From Auanema rhodensis (lineage: Eukaryota; Nematoda; Chromadorea; Rhabditida; Rhabditidae), in contig OZ059898.1 in assembly GCA_964057225.1 (NCBI GenBank), forward strand, positions 310,001-374,000: DNA of 64,000 nucleotides, given 5' to 3'. Position 1 is the stretch's first letter. Each line of letters starts with the position of its first letter. Positions 50,601 to 63,808 of the stretch are shown here, piece by piece. Made by a program: the position numbers and the translations under genes. Under the pieces are notes generated by a model that was not told the origin of the DNA, did no database searches, and worked only from the letters and a program-made list of their open reading frames with translations.

Positions 50601-51657
50601 CACGTGTACATTTAATTAGCATAAATTAAAGTTCACGTAAATTTCAAAGTCATGGTTACCATGAACCAATATCAATAAAAATTTGTTTTTAGACTAATAT
50701 GGACATGGGGAATCTAATTTTGAAAACCGCATCTCTTTATCTTTCACGTGAAGCGAGTTACATACCAAGTGCACATCACGTGTACATTTAATTAGCATAA
50801 ATTAAAGTTCACGTAAATTTCAAAGTCATGGTTACCAAGCACCAATATCAATAAAAATTTGTTTTTAGACTAATATGGACATGGGGAATCTAATTTTGAA
50901 AACCGCATCTCTTTATCTTTCACGTGAAGCGAGTTACATACCAAGTGCACATCACGAGTACATTTAATTAGCATAAATTAAAGTTCACGTAAATTTCAAA
51001 GTCATGGTTACCATGAAGCAATATCAATAAAAATTTGTTTTTAGACTAATATGGACATGGGGAATCTAATTTTGAAAACCGCATCTTTTTATCTTTCACG
51101 TGAAGCGAGTTACATACCAAGTGCACATCACGTGTACATTTAATTAGCATAAATTAAAGTTCACGTAAAATTCAAAGTCATGGTTACCATGCACCAATAT
51201 CAATAAAAATTTGTTTTTAGACTAATATGGACATGGGGAATCTAATTTTGAAAACCGCATCTCTTTATCTTTCACGTGAAGCGAGTTACATACCAAGTGC
51301 ACATCACGTGTACATTTAATTAGCATAAATTAAAGTTCACGTAAATTTCAAAGTCATGGTTACCATGCACCAATATCAATAAAAATTTGTTTTTAGACTA
51401 ATATGGACATGGGGAATCTAATTTTGAAAACCGCATCTCTTTATCTTTCACGTGAAGCGAGTTACATACCAAGTGCACATCACGTGTACATTTAATTAGC
51501 ATAAATTAAAGTTCACGTAAATTTCAAAGTCATGGTTACCATGAAGCAATATCAATAAAAATTTGTTTTTAGACTAATATGGACATGGGGAATCTAATTT
51601 TGAAAACCGCATCTCTTTATCTTTCACGTGAAGCGATTTACATACCAAGTGCACATC
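47671..51657 (+). repeat. Mixed satellite monomers
   Basis: About 22 monomers in 176-bp phase, with AAAATTC-CACC copies scattered among others. Private marks include TTGTTGTTAGAC (about 47868), ATGAGGAATC (about 48418), TAGAATAAA (about 48505), GCGAAATAC (about 48642), TTTTAAGAC (about 50512), TTACCAAGCACC (50832), CACGAGTAC (about 50954) and CATCTTTTTATC (about 51083). The TTACCAAGCACC and CACGAGTAC copies have partners 11.8 kb downstream. No gene is seen. Confidence 0.83.
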
Positions 51658-53066
51658 ACGTGTACATTTAATTAGCATAAATTAAAGTTCACGTAAATTT
51701 CAAAGTCATATGGTTACCATGAAGCAATATCAATAAAAATTTGTTTTTAGACTAATATGGACATGGGGAATCTAATTTTGAAAACCGCATCTCTTTATCT
51801 TTCACGTGAAGCGAGTTACATACCAAGTGCACATCACGTGTACATTTAATTAGCATAAATTAAAGTTCACGTAAATTTCAAAGTCATGGTTACCATGAAC
51901 CAATATCAATAAAAATTTGTTTTTAGACCAATATGGACATGGGGAATCTAATTTTGAAAACCGCATCTCTTTATCTTCCACGTGAAGCGAGTTACATACC
52001 AAGTGCACATCACGTGTACATTTAATTAGCATAAATTAAAGTTCACGTAAATTTCAAAGTCATGGTTACCATGCACCAATATCAATAAAAATTTGTTTTT
52101 AGACTAATATGGACATGGGGAATCTAATTTTGAAAACCGCATCTCTTTATCTTTCACGTGAAGCGAGTTACATACCAAGTGCACATCACGTGTACATTTA
52201 ATTAGCATAAATTAAAGTTCACGTAAATTTCAAAGTCATGGTTACCATGCACCAATATCAATAAAAATTTGTTTTTAGACTAATATGGACATGGGGAATC
52301 TAATTTTGGAAACCGCATCTCTTTATCTTTCACGTGAAGCGAGTTACATACCAAGTGCACATCACGTGTACATTTAATTAGCATAAATTAAAGTTCACGT
52401 AAATTTCAAAGTCATGGTTACCATGAACCAATATCAATAAAAATTTGTTTTTAGACTAATATGGACATGGGGAATCTAATTTTGAAAACCGCATCTCTTT
52501 ATCTTTCACGTGAAGCGAGTTACATACCAAGTGCACATCACGTGTACATTTAATTAGCATAAATTAAAGTTCACGTAAATTTCAAAGTCATGGTTACCAT
52601 GAACCAATATCAATAAAAATTTGTTTTTAGACTAATATGGACATGGGGAATCTAATTTTGAAAACCGCATCTCTTTATCTTTCACGTGAAGCGAGTTACA
52701 TACCAAGTGCACATCACGTGTACATTTAATTAGCATAAATTAAAGTTCACGTAAATTTCAAAGTCATGGTTACCATGCACCAATATCAATAAAAATTTGT
52801 TTTTAGACTAATATGGACATGGGGAATCTAATTTTGAAAATCGCATCTCTTTATCTTTCACGTGAAGCGAGTTACATACCAAGTGCACATCACGTGTACA
52901 TTTAATTAGCATAAATTAAAGTTCACGTAAATTTCAAAGTCATGGTTACCATGCACCAATATCAATAAAAATTTGTTTTTGACTAATATGGACATGGGGA
53001 ATCTAATTTTGGAAACCGCATCTCTTTATCTTTCACGTGAAGCGAGTTACATACCAAGTGCACATC
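51658..53066 (+). repeat. HOR unit 1 of the TCATATGG family (8 monomers, 1409 bp)
   Basis: It starts with an AAGC monomer carrying a 2-bp AT insertion (TCATATGG at 51706) and ends with the pair CACC-AAAATCGC (about 52838) and CACC-TTTTTGACT-TTTTGGAAACC (about 52975), the latter 175 bp by loss of one A. Later units start with a CACC version of the AT-insertion monomer, so this unit is the divergent left edge of the family. Confidence 0.82.
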
Positions 53067-54651
53067 ACGTGTACATTTAATTAGCATAAATTAAAGTTCA
53101 CGTAAATTTCAAAGTCATATGGTTACCATGCACCAATATCAATAAAAATTTGTTTTTAGACTAATATGGACATGGGGAATCTAATTTTGAAAACCGCATC
53201 TCTTTATCTTTCACGTGAAGCGAGTTACATACCAAGTGCACATCACGTGTACATTTAATTAGCATAAATTAAAGTTCACGTAAATTTCAAAGTCATGGTT
53301 ACCATGAAGCAATATCAATAAAAATTTGTTTTTAGACTAATATGGACATGGGGAATCTAATTTTGAAAACCTCATCTCTTTATCTTTCACGTGAAGCGAG
53401 TTACATACCAAGTGCACATCACGTGTACATTTAATTAGCATAAATTAAAGTTCACGTAAATTTCAAAGTCATGGTTACCATGCACCAATATCAATAAAAA
53501 TTTGTTTTTAGACTAATATGGACATGGGGAATCTAATTTTGGAAACCGCATCTCTTTATCTTTCACGTGAAGCGAGTTACATACCAAGTGCACATCACGT
53601 GTACATTTAATTAGCATAAATTAAAGTTCACGTAAATTTCAAAGTCATGGTTACCATGAACCAATATCAATAAAAATTTGTTTTTAGACTAATATGGACA
53701 TGGGGAATCTAATTTTGAAAACCGCATCTCTTTATCTTTCACGTGAAGCGAGTTACATACCAAGTGCACATCACGTGTACATTTAATTAGCATAAATTAA
53801 AGTTCACGTAAATTTCAAAGTCATGGTTACCATGAACCAATATCAATAAAAATTTGTTTTTAGACTAATATGGACATGGGGAATCTAATTTTGAAAACCG
53901 CATCTCTTTATCTTTCACGTGAAGCGAGTTACATACCAAGTGCACATCACGTGTACATTTAATTAGCATAAATTAAAGTTCACGTAAATTTCAAAGTCAT
54001 GGTTACCATGAAGCAATATCAATAAAAATTTGTTTTTAGACTAATATGGACATGGGGAATCTAATTTTGAAAACCGCATCTCTTTATCTTTCACGTGAAG
54101 CGAGTTACATACCAAGTGCACATCACGTGTACATTTAATTAGCATAAATTAAAGTTCACGTAAATTTCAAAGTCATGGTTACCATGAACCAATATCAATA
54201 AAAATTTGTTTTTAGACTAATATGGACATGGGGAATCTAATTTTGAAAACCGCATCTCTTTATCTTTCACGTGAAGCGAGTTACATACCAAGTGCACATC
54301 ACGTGTACATTTAATTAGCATAAATTAAAGTTCACGTAAATTTCAAAGTCATGGTTACCATGCACCAATATCAATAAAAATTTGTTTTTAGACTAATATG
54401 GACATGGGGAATCTAATTTTGAAAATCGCATCTCTTTATCTTTCACGTAAAGCGAGTTACATACCAAGTGCACATCACGTGTACATTTAATTAGCATAAA
54501 TTAAAGTTCACGTAAATTTCAAAGTCATGGTTACCATGCACCAATATCAATAAAAATTTGTTTTTGACTAATATGGACATGGGGAATCTAATTTTGGAAA
54601 CCGCATCTCTTTATCTTTCACGTGAAGCGAGTTACATACCAAGTGCACATC
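53067..54651 (+). repeat. HOR unit 2 (9 monomers, 1585 bp)
   Basis: Order: TCATATGG-CACC, AAGC-AACCTCATC (about 53369), CACC-TTTTGGAAACC, AACC, AACC, AAGC, AACC, CACC-AAAATCGC with CACGTAAAG, CACC-TTTTTGACT. The unit is 9 x 176 + 1 because of one +2 and one -1 monomer. Confidence 0.87.
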
Positions 54652-55884
54652 ACGTGTACATTTAATTAGCATAAATTAAAGTTCACGTAAATTTCAAAGT
54701 CATATGGTTACCATGCACCAATATCAATAAAAATTTGTTTTTAGACTAATATGGACATGGGGAATCTAATTTTGAAAACCGCATCTCTTTATCTTTCACG
54801 TGAAGCGAGTTACATACCAAGTGCACATCACGTGTACATTTAATTAGCATAAATTAAAGTTCACGTAAATTTCAAAGTCATGGTTACCATGAAGCAATAT
54901 CAATAAAAATTTGTTTTTAGACTAATATGGACATGGGGAATCTAATTTTGAAAACCTCATCTCTTTATCTTTCACGTGAAGCGAGTTACATACCAAGTGC
55001 ACATCACGTGTACATTTAATTAGCATAAATTAAAGTTCACGTAAATTTCAAAGTCATGGTTACCATGCACCAATATCAATAAAAATTTGTTTTTAGACTA
55101 ATATGGACATGGGGAATCTAATTTAGAATACCGCATCTCTTTATCTTTCACGTGAAGCGAGTTACATACCAAGTGCACATCACGTGTACATTTAATTAGC
55201 ATAAATTAAAGTTCACGTAAATTTCAAAGTCATGGTTACCATGAAGCAATATCAATAAAAATTTGTTTTTAGACTAATATGGACATGGGGAATCTAATTT
55301 TGAAAACCGCATCTCTTTATCTTTCACGTGAAGCGAGTTACATACCAAGTGCACATCACGTGTACATTTAATTAGCATAAATTAAAGTTCACGTAAATTT
55401 CAAAGTCATGGTTACCATGAACCAATATCAATAAAAATTTGTTTTTAGACTAATATGGACATGGGGAATCTAATTTTGAAAACCGCATCTCTTTATCTTT
55501 CACGTGAAGCGAGTTACATACCAAGTGCACATCACGTGTACATTTAATTAGCATAAATTAAAGTTCACGTAAATTTCAAAGTCATGGTTACCATGCACCA
55601 ATATCAATAAAAATTTGTTTTTAGACTAATATGGACATGGGGAATCTAATTTTGAAAATCGCATCTCTTTATCTTTCACGTGAAGCGAGTTACATACCAA
55701 GTGCACATCACGTGTACATTTAATTAGCATAAATTAAAGTTCACGTAAATTTCAAAGTCATGGTTACCATGCACCAATATCAATAAAAATTTGTTTTTGA
55801 CTAATATGGACATGGGGAATCTAATTTTGGAAACCGCATCTCTTTATCTTTCACGTGAAGCGAGTTACATACCAAGTGCACATC
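54652..55884 (+). repeat. HOR unit 3 (7 monomers, 1233 bp)
   Basis: Order: TCATATGG-CACC, AAGC-AACCTCATC, CACC-TTAGAATACC (about 55123), AAGC, AACC, CACC-AAAATCGC, CACC-TTTTTGACT. It is 7 x 176 + 1. TTAGAATACC first appears here. Confidence 0.88.
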
Positions 55885-57469
55885 ACGTGTACATTTAATT
55901 AGCATAAATTAAAGTTCACGTAAATTTCAAAGTCATATGGTTACCATGCACCAATATCAATAAAAATTTGTTTTTAGACTAATATGGACATGGGGAATCT
56001 AATTTTGAAAACCGCATCTCTTTATCTTTCACGTGAAGCGAGTTACATACCAAGTGCACATCACGTGTACATTTAATTAGCATAAATTAAAGTTCACGTA
56101 AATTTCAAAGTCATGGTTACCATGAAGCAATATCAATAAAAATTTGTTTTTAGACTAATATGGACATGGGGAATCTAATTTTGAAAACCTCATATCTTTA
56201 TCTTTCACGTGAAGCGAGTTACATACCAAGTGCACATCACGTGTACATTTAATTAGCATAAATTAAAGTTCACGTAAATTTCAAAGTCATGGTTACCATG
56301 CACCAATATCAATAAAAATTTGTTTTTAGACTAATATGGACATGGGGAATCTAATTTAGAATACCGCATCTCTTTATCTTTCACGTGAAGCGAGTTACAT
56401 ACCAAGTGCACATCACGTGTACATTTAATTAGCATAAATTAAAGTTCACGTAAATTTCAAAGTCATGGTTACCATGAACCAATATCAATAAAAATTTGTT
56501 TTTAGACTAATATGGACATGGGGAATCTAATTTTGAAAACCGCATCTCTTTATCTTTCACGTGAAGCGAGTTACATACCAAGTGCACATCACGTGTACAT
56601 TTAATTAGCATAAATTAAAGTTCACGTAAATTTCAAAGTCATGGTTACCATGAACCAATATCAATAAAAATTTGTTTTTAGACTAATATGGACATGGGGA
56701 ATCTAATTTTGAAAACCGCATCTCTTTATCTTTCACGTGAAGCGAGTTACATACCAAGTGCACATCACGTGTACATTTAATTAGCATAAATTAAAGTTCA
56801 CGTAAATTTCAAAGTCATGGTTACCATGAAGCAATATCAATAAAAATTTGTTTTTAGACTAATATGGACATGGGGAATCTAATTTTGAAAACCGCATCTC
56901 TTTATCTTTCACGTGAAGCGAGTTACATACCAAGTGCACATCACGTGTACATTTAATTAGCATAAATTAAAGTTCACGTAAATTTCAAAGTCATGGTTAC
57001 CATGAACCAATATCAATAAAAATTTGTTTTTAGACTAATATGGACATGGGGAATCTAATTTTGAAAACCGCATCTCTTTATCTTTCACGTGAAGCGAGTT
57101 ACATACCAAGTGCACATCACGTGTACATTTAATTAGCATAAATTAAAGTTCACGTAAATTTCAAAGTCATGGTTACCATGCACCAATATCAATAAAAATT
57201 TGTTTTTAGACTAATATGGACATGGGGAATCTAATTTTGAAAATCGCATCTCTTTATCTTTCACGTGAAGCGAGTTACATACCAAGTGCACATCACGTGT
57301 ACATTTAATTAGCATAAATTAAAGTTCACGTAAATTTCAAAGTCATGGTTACCATGCACCAATATCAATAAAAATTTGTTTTTGACTAATATGGACATGG
57401 GGAATCTAATTTTGGAAACCGCATCTCTTTATCTTTCACGTGAAGCGAGTTACATACCAAGTGCACATC
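55885..57469 (+). repeat. HOR unit 4 (9 monomers, 1585 bp)
   Basis: Order: TCATATGG-CACC, AAGC-AACCTCATATC (about 56187), CACC-TTAGAATACC, AACC, AACC, AAGC, AACC, CACC-AAAATCGC, CACC-TTTTTGACT. TCATATC in place of TCATCTC sets it apart from units 3 and 5 and links it to unit 6. Confidence 0.88.
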
Positions 57470-58702
57470 ACGTGTACATTTAATTAGCATAAATTAAAGT
57501 TCACGTAAATTTCAAAGTCATATGGTTACCATGCACCAATATCAATAAAAATTTGTTTTTAGACTAATATGGACATGGGGAATCTAATTTTGAAAACCGC
57601 ATCTCTTTATCTTTCACGTGAAGCGAGTTACATACCAAGTGCACATCACGTGTACATTTAATTAGCATAAATTAAAGTTCACGTAAATTTCAAAGTCATG
57701 GTTACCATGAAGCAATATCAATAAAAATTTGTTTTTAGACTAATATGGACATGGGGAATCTAATTTTGAAAACCTCATCTCTTTATCTTTCACGTGAAGC
57801 GAGTTACATACCAAGTGCACATCACGTGTACATTTAATTAGCATAAATTAAAGTTCACGTAAATTTCAAAGTCATGGTTACCATGCACCAATATCAATAA
57901 AAATTTGTTTTTAGACTAATATGGACATGGGGAATCTAATTTAGAATACCGCATCTCTTTATCTTTCACGTGAAGCGAGTTACATACCAAGTGCACATCA
58001 CGTGTACATTTAATTAGCATAAATTAAAGTTCACGTAAATTTCAAAGTCATGGTTACCATGAAGCAATATCAATAAAAATTTGTTTTTGGACTAATATGG
58101 ACATGGGGAATCTAATTTTGAAAACCGCATCTCTTTATCTTTCACGTGAAGCGAGTTACATACCAAGTGCACATCACGTGTACATTTAATTAGCATAAAT
58201 TAAAGTTCACGTAAATTTCAAAGTCATGGTTACCATGAACCAATATCAATAAAAATTTGTTTTTAGACTAATATGGACATGGGGAATCTAATTTTGAAAA
58301 CCGCATCTCTTTATCTTTCACGTGAAGCGAGTTACATACCAAGTGCACATCACGTGTACATTTAATTAGCATAAATTAAAGTTCACGTAAATTTCAAAGT
58401 CATGGTTACCATGCACCAATATCAATAAAAATTTGTTTTTAGACTAATATGGACATGGGGAATCTAATTTTGAAAATCGCATCTCTTTATCTTTCACGTG
58501 AAGCGAGTTACATACCAAGTGCACATCACGTGTACATTTAATTAGCATAAATTAAAGTTCACGTAAATTTCAAAGTCATGGTTACCATGCACCAATATCA
58601 ATAAAAATTTGTTTTTGACTAATATGGACATGGGGAATCTAATTTTGGAAACCGCATCTCTTTATCTTTCACGTGAAGCGAGTTACATACCAAGTGCACA
58701 TC
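57470..58702 (+). repeat. HOR unit 5 (7 monomers, 1233 bp)
   Basis: It has the same order as unit 3, 2818 bp downstream, with one private change, TTTTTGGAC near 58084. Units 3+4 and the start of 5+6 therefore form a second-level repeat of 2818 bp. Confidence 0.88.
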
Positions 58703-60639
58703 ACGTGTACATTTAATTAGCATAAATTAAAGTTCACGTAAATTTCAAAGTCATATGGTTACCATGCACCAATATCAATAAAAATTTGTTTTTAGACTAA
58801 TATGGACATGGGGAATCTAATTTTGAAAACCGCATCTCTTTATCTTTCACGTGAAGCGAGTTACATACCAAGTGCACATCACGTGTACATTTAATTAGCA
58901 TAAATTAAAGTTCACGTAAATTTCAAAGTCATGGTTACCATGAAGCAATATCAATAAAAATTTGTTTTTAGACTAATATGGACATGGGGAATCTAATTTT
59001 GAAAACCTCATATCTTTATCTTTCACGTGAAGCGAGTTACATACCAAGTGCACATCACGTGTACATTTAATTAGCATAAATTAAAGTTCACGTAAATTTC
59101 AAAGTCATGGTTACCATGCACCAATATCAATAAAAATTTGTTTTTAGACTAATATGGACATGGGGAATCTAATTTAGAATACCGCATCTCTTTATCTTTC
59201 ACGTGAAGCGAGTTACATACCAAGTGCACATCACGTGTACATTTAATTAGCATAAATTAAAGTTCACGTAAATTTCAAAGTCATGGTTACCATGAACCAA
59301 TATCAATAAAAATTTGTTTTTAGACTAATATGGACATGGGGAATCTAATTTTGAAAACCGCATCTCTTTATCTTTCACGTGAAGCGAGTTACATACCAAG
59401 TGCACATCACGTGTACATTTAATTAGCATAAATTAAAGTTCACGTAAATTTCAAAGTCATGGTTACCATGAAGCAATATCAATAAAAATTTGTTTTTAGA
59501 CTAATATGGACATGGGGAATCTAATTTTGAAAACCGCATCTCTTTATCTTTCACGTGAAGCGAGTTACATACCAAGTGCACATCACGTGTACATTTAATT
59601 AGCATAAATTAAAGTTCACGTAAATTTCAAAGTTATGGTTACCATGCACCAATATCAATAAAAATTTGTTTTTAGACTAATATGGACATGGGGAATCTAA
59701 TTTTGAAAACCGCATCTCTTCATCTTTCACGTGAAGCGAGTTACATACCAAGTGCACATCACGTGTACATTTAATTAGCATAAATTAAAGTTCACGTAAA
59801 TTTCAAAGTCATGGTTACCATGAACCAATATCAATAAAAATTTGTTTTTAGACTAATATGGACATGGGGAATCTAATTTTGAAAACCGCATCTCTTTATC
59901 TTTCACGTGAAGCGAGTTACATACCAAGTGCACATCACGTGTACATTTAATTAGCATAAATTAAAGTTCACGTAAAATTCAAAGTCATGGTTACCATGCA
60001 CCAATATCAATAAAAATTTGTTTTTAGACTAATATGGACATGGGGAATCTAATTTTGAAAACCGCATCTCTTTATCTTTCACGTGAAGCGAGTTACATAC
60101 CAAGTGCACATCACGTGTACATTTAATTAGCATAAATTAAAGTTCACGTAAATTTCAAAGTCATGGTTACCATGAACCAATATCAATAAAAATTTGTTTT
60201 TAGACTAATATGGACATGGGGAATCTAATTTTGAAAACCGCATCTCTTTATCTTTCACGTGAAGCGAGTTACATACCAAGTGCACATCACGTGTACATTT
60301 AATTAGCATAAATTAAAGTTCACGTAAATTTCAAAGTCATGGTTACCATGCACCAATATCAATAAAAATTTGTTTTTAGACTAATATGGACATGGGGAAT
60401 CTAATTTTGAAAATCGCATCTCTTTATCTTTCACGTGAAGCGAGTTACATACCAAGTGCACATCACGTGTACATTTAATTAGCATAAATTAAAGTTCACG
60501 TAAATTTCAAAGTCATGGTTACCATGCACCAATATCAATAAAAATTTGTTTTTGACTAATATGGACATGGGGAATCTAATTTTGGAAACCGCATCTCTTT
60601 ATCTTTCACGTGAAGCGAGTTACATACCAAGTGCACATC
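58703..60639 (+). repeat. HOR unit 6 (11 monomers, 1937 bp)
   Basis: It starts like unit 4 (TCATATGG-CACC, AAGC-AACCTCATATC, CACC-TTAGAATACC, AACC). It then has AAGC, CACC with AAGTTATGG (about 59630) and TTCATCT, AACC, CACC-AAAATTC and AACC before the closing CACC-AAAATCGC and CACC-TTTTTGACT pair. It is 11 x 176 + 1. Confidence 0.86.
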
Positions 60640-63600
60640 ACGTGTACATTTAATTAGCATAAATTAAAGTTCACGTAAATTTCAAAGTCATATGGTTACC
60701 ATGCACCAATATCAATAAAAATTTGTTTTTAGACTAATATGGACATGGGGAATCTAATTTTGAAAACCGCATCTCTTTATCTTTCACGTGAAGCGAGTTA
60801 CATACCAAGTGCACATCACGTGTACATTTAATTAGCATAAATTAAAGTTCACGTAAATTTCAAAGTCATGGTTACCATGAAGCAATATCAATAAAAATTT
60901 GTTTTTAGACTAATATGGACATGGGGAATCTAATTTTGAAAACCTCATCTCTTTATCTTTCACGTGAAGCGAGTTACATACCAAGTGCACATCACGTGTA
61001 CATTTAATTAGCATAAATTAAAGTTCACGTAAATTTCAAAGTCATGGTTACCATGCACCAATATCAATAAAAATTTGTTTTTAGACTAATATGGACATGG
61101 GGAATCTAATTTAGAATACCGCATCTCTTTATCTTTCACGTGAAGCGAGTTACATACCAAGTGCACATCACGTGTACATTTAATTAGCATAAATTAAAGT
61201 TCACGTAAATTTCAAAGTCATGGTTACCATGAACCAATATCAATAAAAATTTGTTTTTAGACTAATATGGACATGGGGAATCTAATTTTGAAAACCGCAT
61301 CTCTTTATCTTTCACGTGAAGCGAGTTACATACCAAGTGCACATCACGTGTACATTTAATTAGCATAAATTAAAGTTCACGTAAATTTCAAAGTCATGGT
61401 TACCATGAAGCAATATCAATAAAAATTTGTTTTTAGACTAATATGGACATGGGGAATCTAATTTTGAAAACCGCATCTCTTTATCTTTCACGTGAAGCGA
61501 GTTACATACCAAGTGCACATCACGTGTACATTTAATTAGCATAAATTAAAGTTCACGTAAATTTCAAAGTTATGGTTACCATGCACCAATATCAATAAAA
61601 ATTTGTTTTTAGACTAATATGGACATGGGGAATCTAATTTTGAAAACCGCATCTCTTTATCTTTCACGTGAAGCGAGTTACATACCAAGTGCACATCACG
61701 TGTACATTTAATTAGCATAAATTAAAGTTCACGTAAATTTCAAAGTCATGGTTACCATGAACCAATATCAATAAAAATTTGTTTTTAGACTAATATGGAC
61801 ATGGGGAATCTAATTTTGAAAACCGCATCTCTTTATCTTTCACGTGAAGCGAGTTACATACCAAGTGCACATCACGTGTACATTTAATTAGCATAAATTA
61901 AAGTTCACGTAAAATTCAAAGTCATGGTTACCATGCACCAATATCAATAAAAATTTGTTTTTAGACTAATATGGACATGGGGAATCTAATTTTGAAAACC
62001 GCATCTCTTTATCTTTCACGTGAAGCGAGTTACATACCAAGTGCACATCACGTGTACATTTAATTAGCATAAATTAAAGTTCACGTAAATTTCAAAGTCA
62101 TGGTTACCATGAACCAATATCAATAAAAATTTGTTTTTAGACTAATATGGACATGGGGAATCTAATTTTGAAAACCGCATCTCTTTATCTTTCACGTGAA
62201 GCGAGTTACATACCAAGTGCACATCACGTGTACATTTAATTAGCATAAATTAAAGTTCACGTAAATTTCAAAGTCATGGTTACCATGAACCAATATCAAT
62301 AAAAATTTGTTTTTAGACTAATATGGACATGGGGAATCTAATTTTGAAAACCGCATCTCTTTATCTTTCACGTGAAGCGAGTTACATACCAAGTGCACAT
62401 CACGTGTACATTTAATTAGCATAAATTAAAGTTCACGTAAATTTCAAAGTCATGGTTACCATGAACCAATATCAATAAAAATTTGTTTTTAGACTAATAT
62501 GGACATGGGGAATCTAATTTTGAAAACCGCATCTCTTTATCTTTCACATGAAGCGAGTTACATACCAAGTGCACATCACGTGTACATTTAATTAGCATAA
62601 ATTAAAGTTCACGTAAATTTCAAAGTCATGGTTACCAAGCACCAATATCAATAAAAATTTGTTTTTAGACTAATATGTACATGGGGAATCTAATTTTGAA
62701 AACCGCATCTCTTTATCTTTCACGTGAAGCGAGTTACATACCAAGTGCACATCACGAGTACATTTAATTAGCATAAATTAAAGTTCACGTAAATTTCAAA
62801 GTCATGGTTACCATGAAGCAATATCAATAAAAATTTGTTTTTAGACTAATATGGACATGGGGAATCTAATTTTAAAAACCGCATCTCTTTATCTTTCACG
62901 TGAAGCGAGTTACATACCAAGTGCACATCACGTGTACATTTAATTAGCATAAATTAAAGTTCACGTAAAATTCAAAGTCATGGTTACCATGCACCAATAT
63001 CAATAAAAATTTGTTTTTAGACTAATATGGACATGGGGAATCTAATTTTGAAAACCGCATCTCTTTATCTTTCACGTGAAGCGAGTTACATACCAAGTGC
63101 ACATCACGTGTACATTTAATTAGCATAAATTAAAGTTCACGTAAATTTCAAAGTCATGGTTACCATGAAGCAATATCAATAAAAATTTGTTTTTAGACTA
63201 ATATGGACATGGGGAATCTAATTTTGAAAACCGCATCTCTTTATCTTTCACGTGAAGCGAGTTACATACCAAGTGCACATCACGTGTACATTTAATTAGC
63301 ATAAATTAAAGTTCACGTAAATTTCAAAGTCATGGTTACCATGAACCAATATCAATAAAAATTTGTTTTTAGACTAATATGGACATGGGGAATCTAATTT
63401 TGAAAACCGCATCTCTTTATCTTTCACGTGAAGCGAGTTACATACCAAGTGCACATCACGTGTACATTTAATTAGCATAAATTAAAGTTCACGTAAATTT
63501 CAAAGTCATGGTTACCATGCACCAATATCAATAAAAATTTGTTTTTAGACTAATATGGACATGGGGAATCTAATTTTGAAAATCGCATCTCTTTATCTTT

Positions 63601-63808
63601 CACGTGAAGCGAGTTACATACCAAGTGCACATCACGTGTACATTTAATTAGCATAAATTAAAGTTCACGTAAATTTCAAAGTCATGGTTACCATGCACCA
63701 ATATCAATAAAAATTTGTTTTTGACTAATATGGACATGGGGAATCTAATTTTGGAAACCGCATCTCTTTATCTTTCACGTGAAGCGAGTTACATACCAAG
63801 TGCACATC
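60640..63808 (+). repeat. HOR unit 7 (18 monomers, 3169 bp)
   Basis: The first nine monomers repeat unit 6 from its start in order (including AAGTTATGG at about 61568 and AAAATTC-CACC), with AACCTCATC instead of TCATATC. Then come AACC, AACC, a CACC monomer with TTACCAAGC, ATATGTACATGG and CACGAGTAC, an AAGC monomer with TTTTAAAAACC, CACC-AAAATTC, AAGC, AACC and the closing pair. It is 18 x 176 + 1. Confidence 0.86.

Noticed and set aside
51850-52032. Second 60-residue minus-strand open frame, nearly identical to the first
   Set aside because: Same cause: GACCAATATGG changes the TAG to TGG. The resemblance to the first frame only reflects that both are the same satellite monomer.
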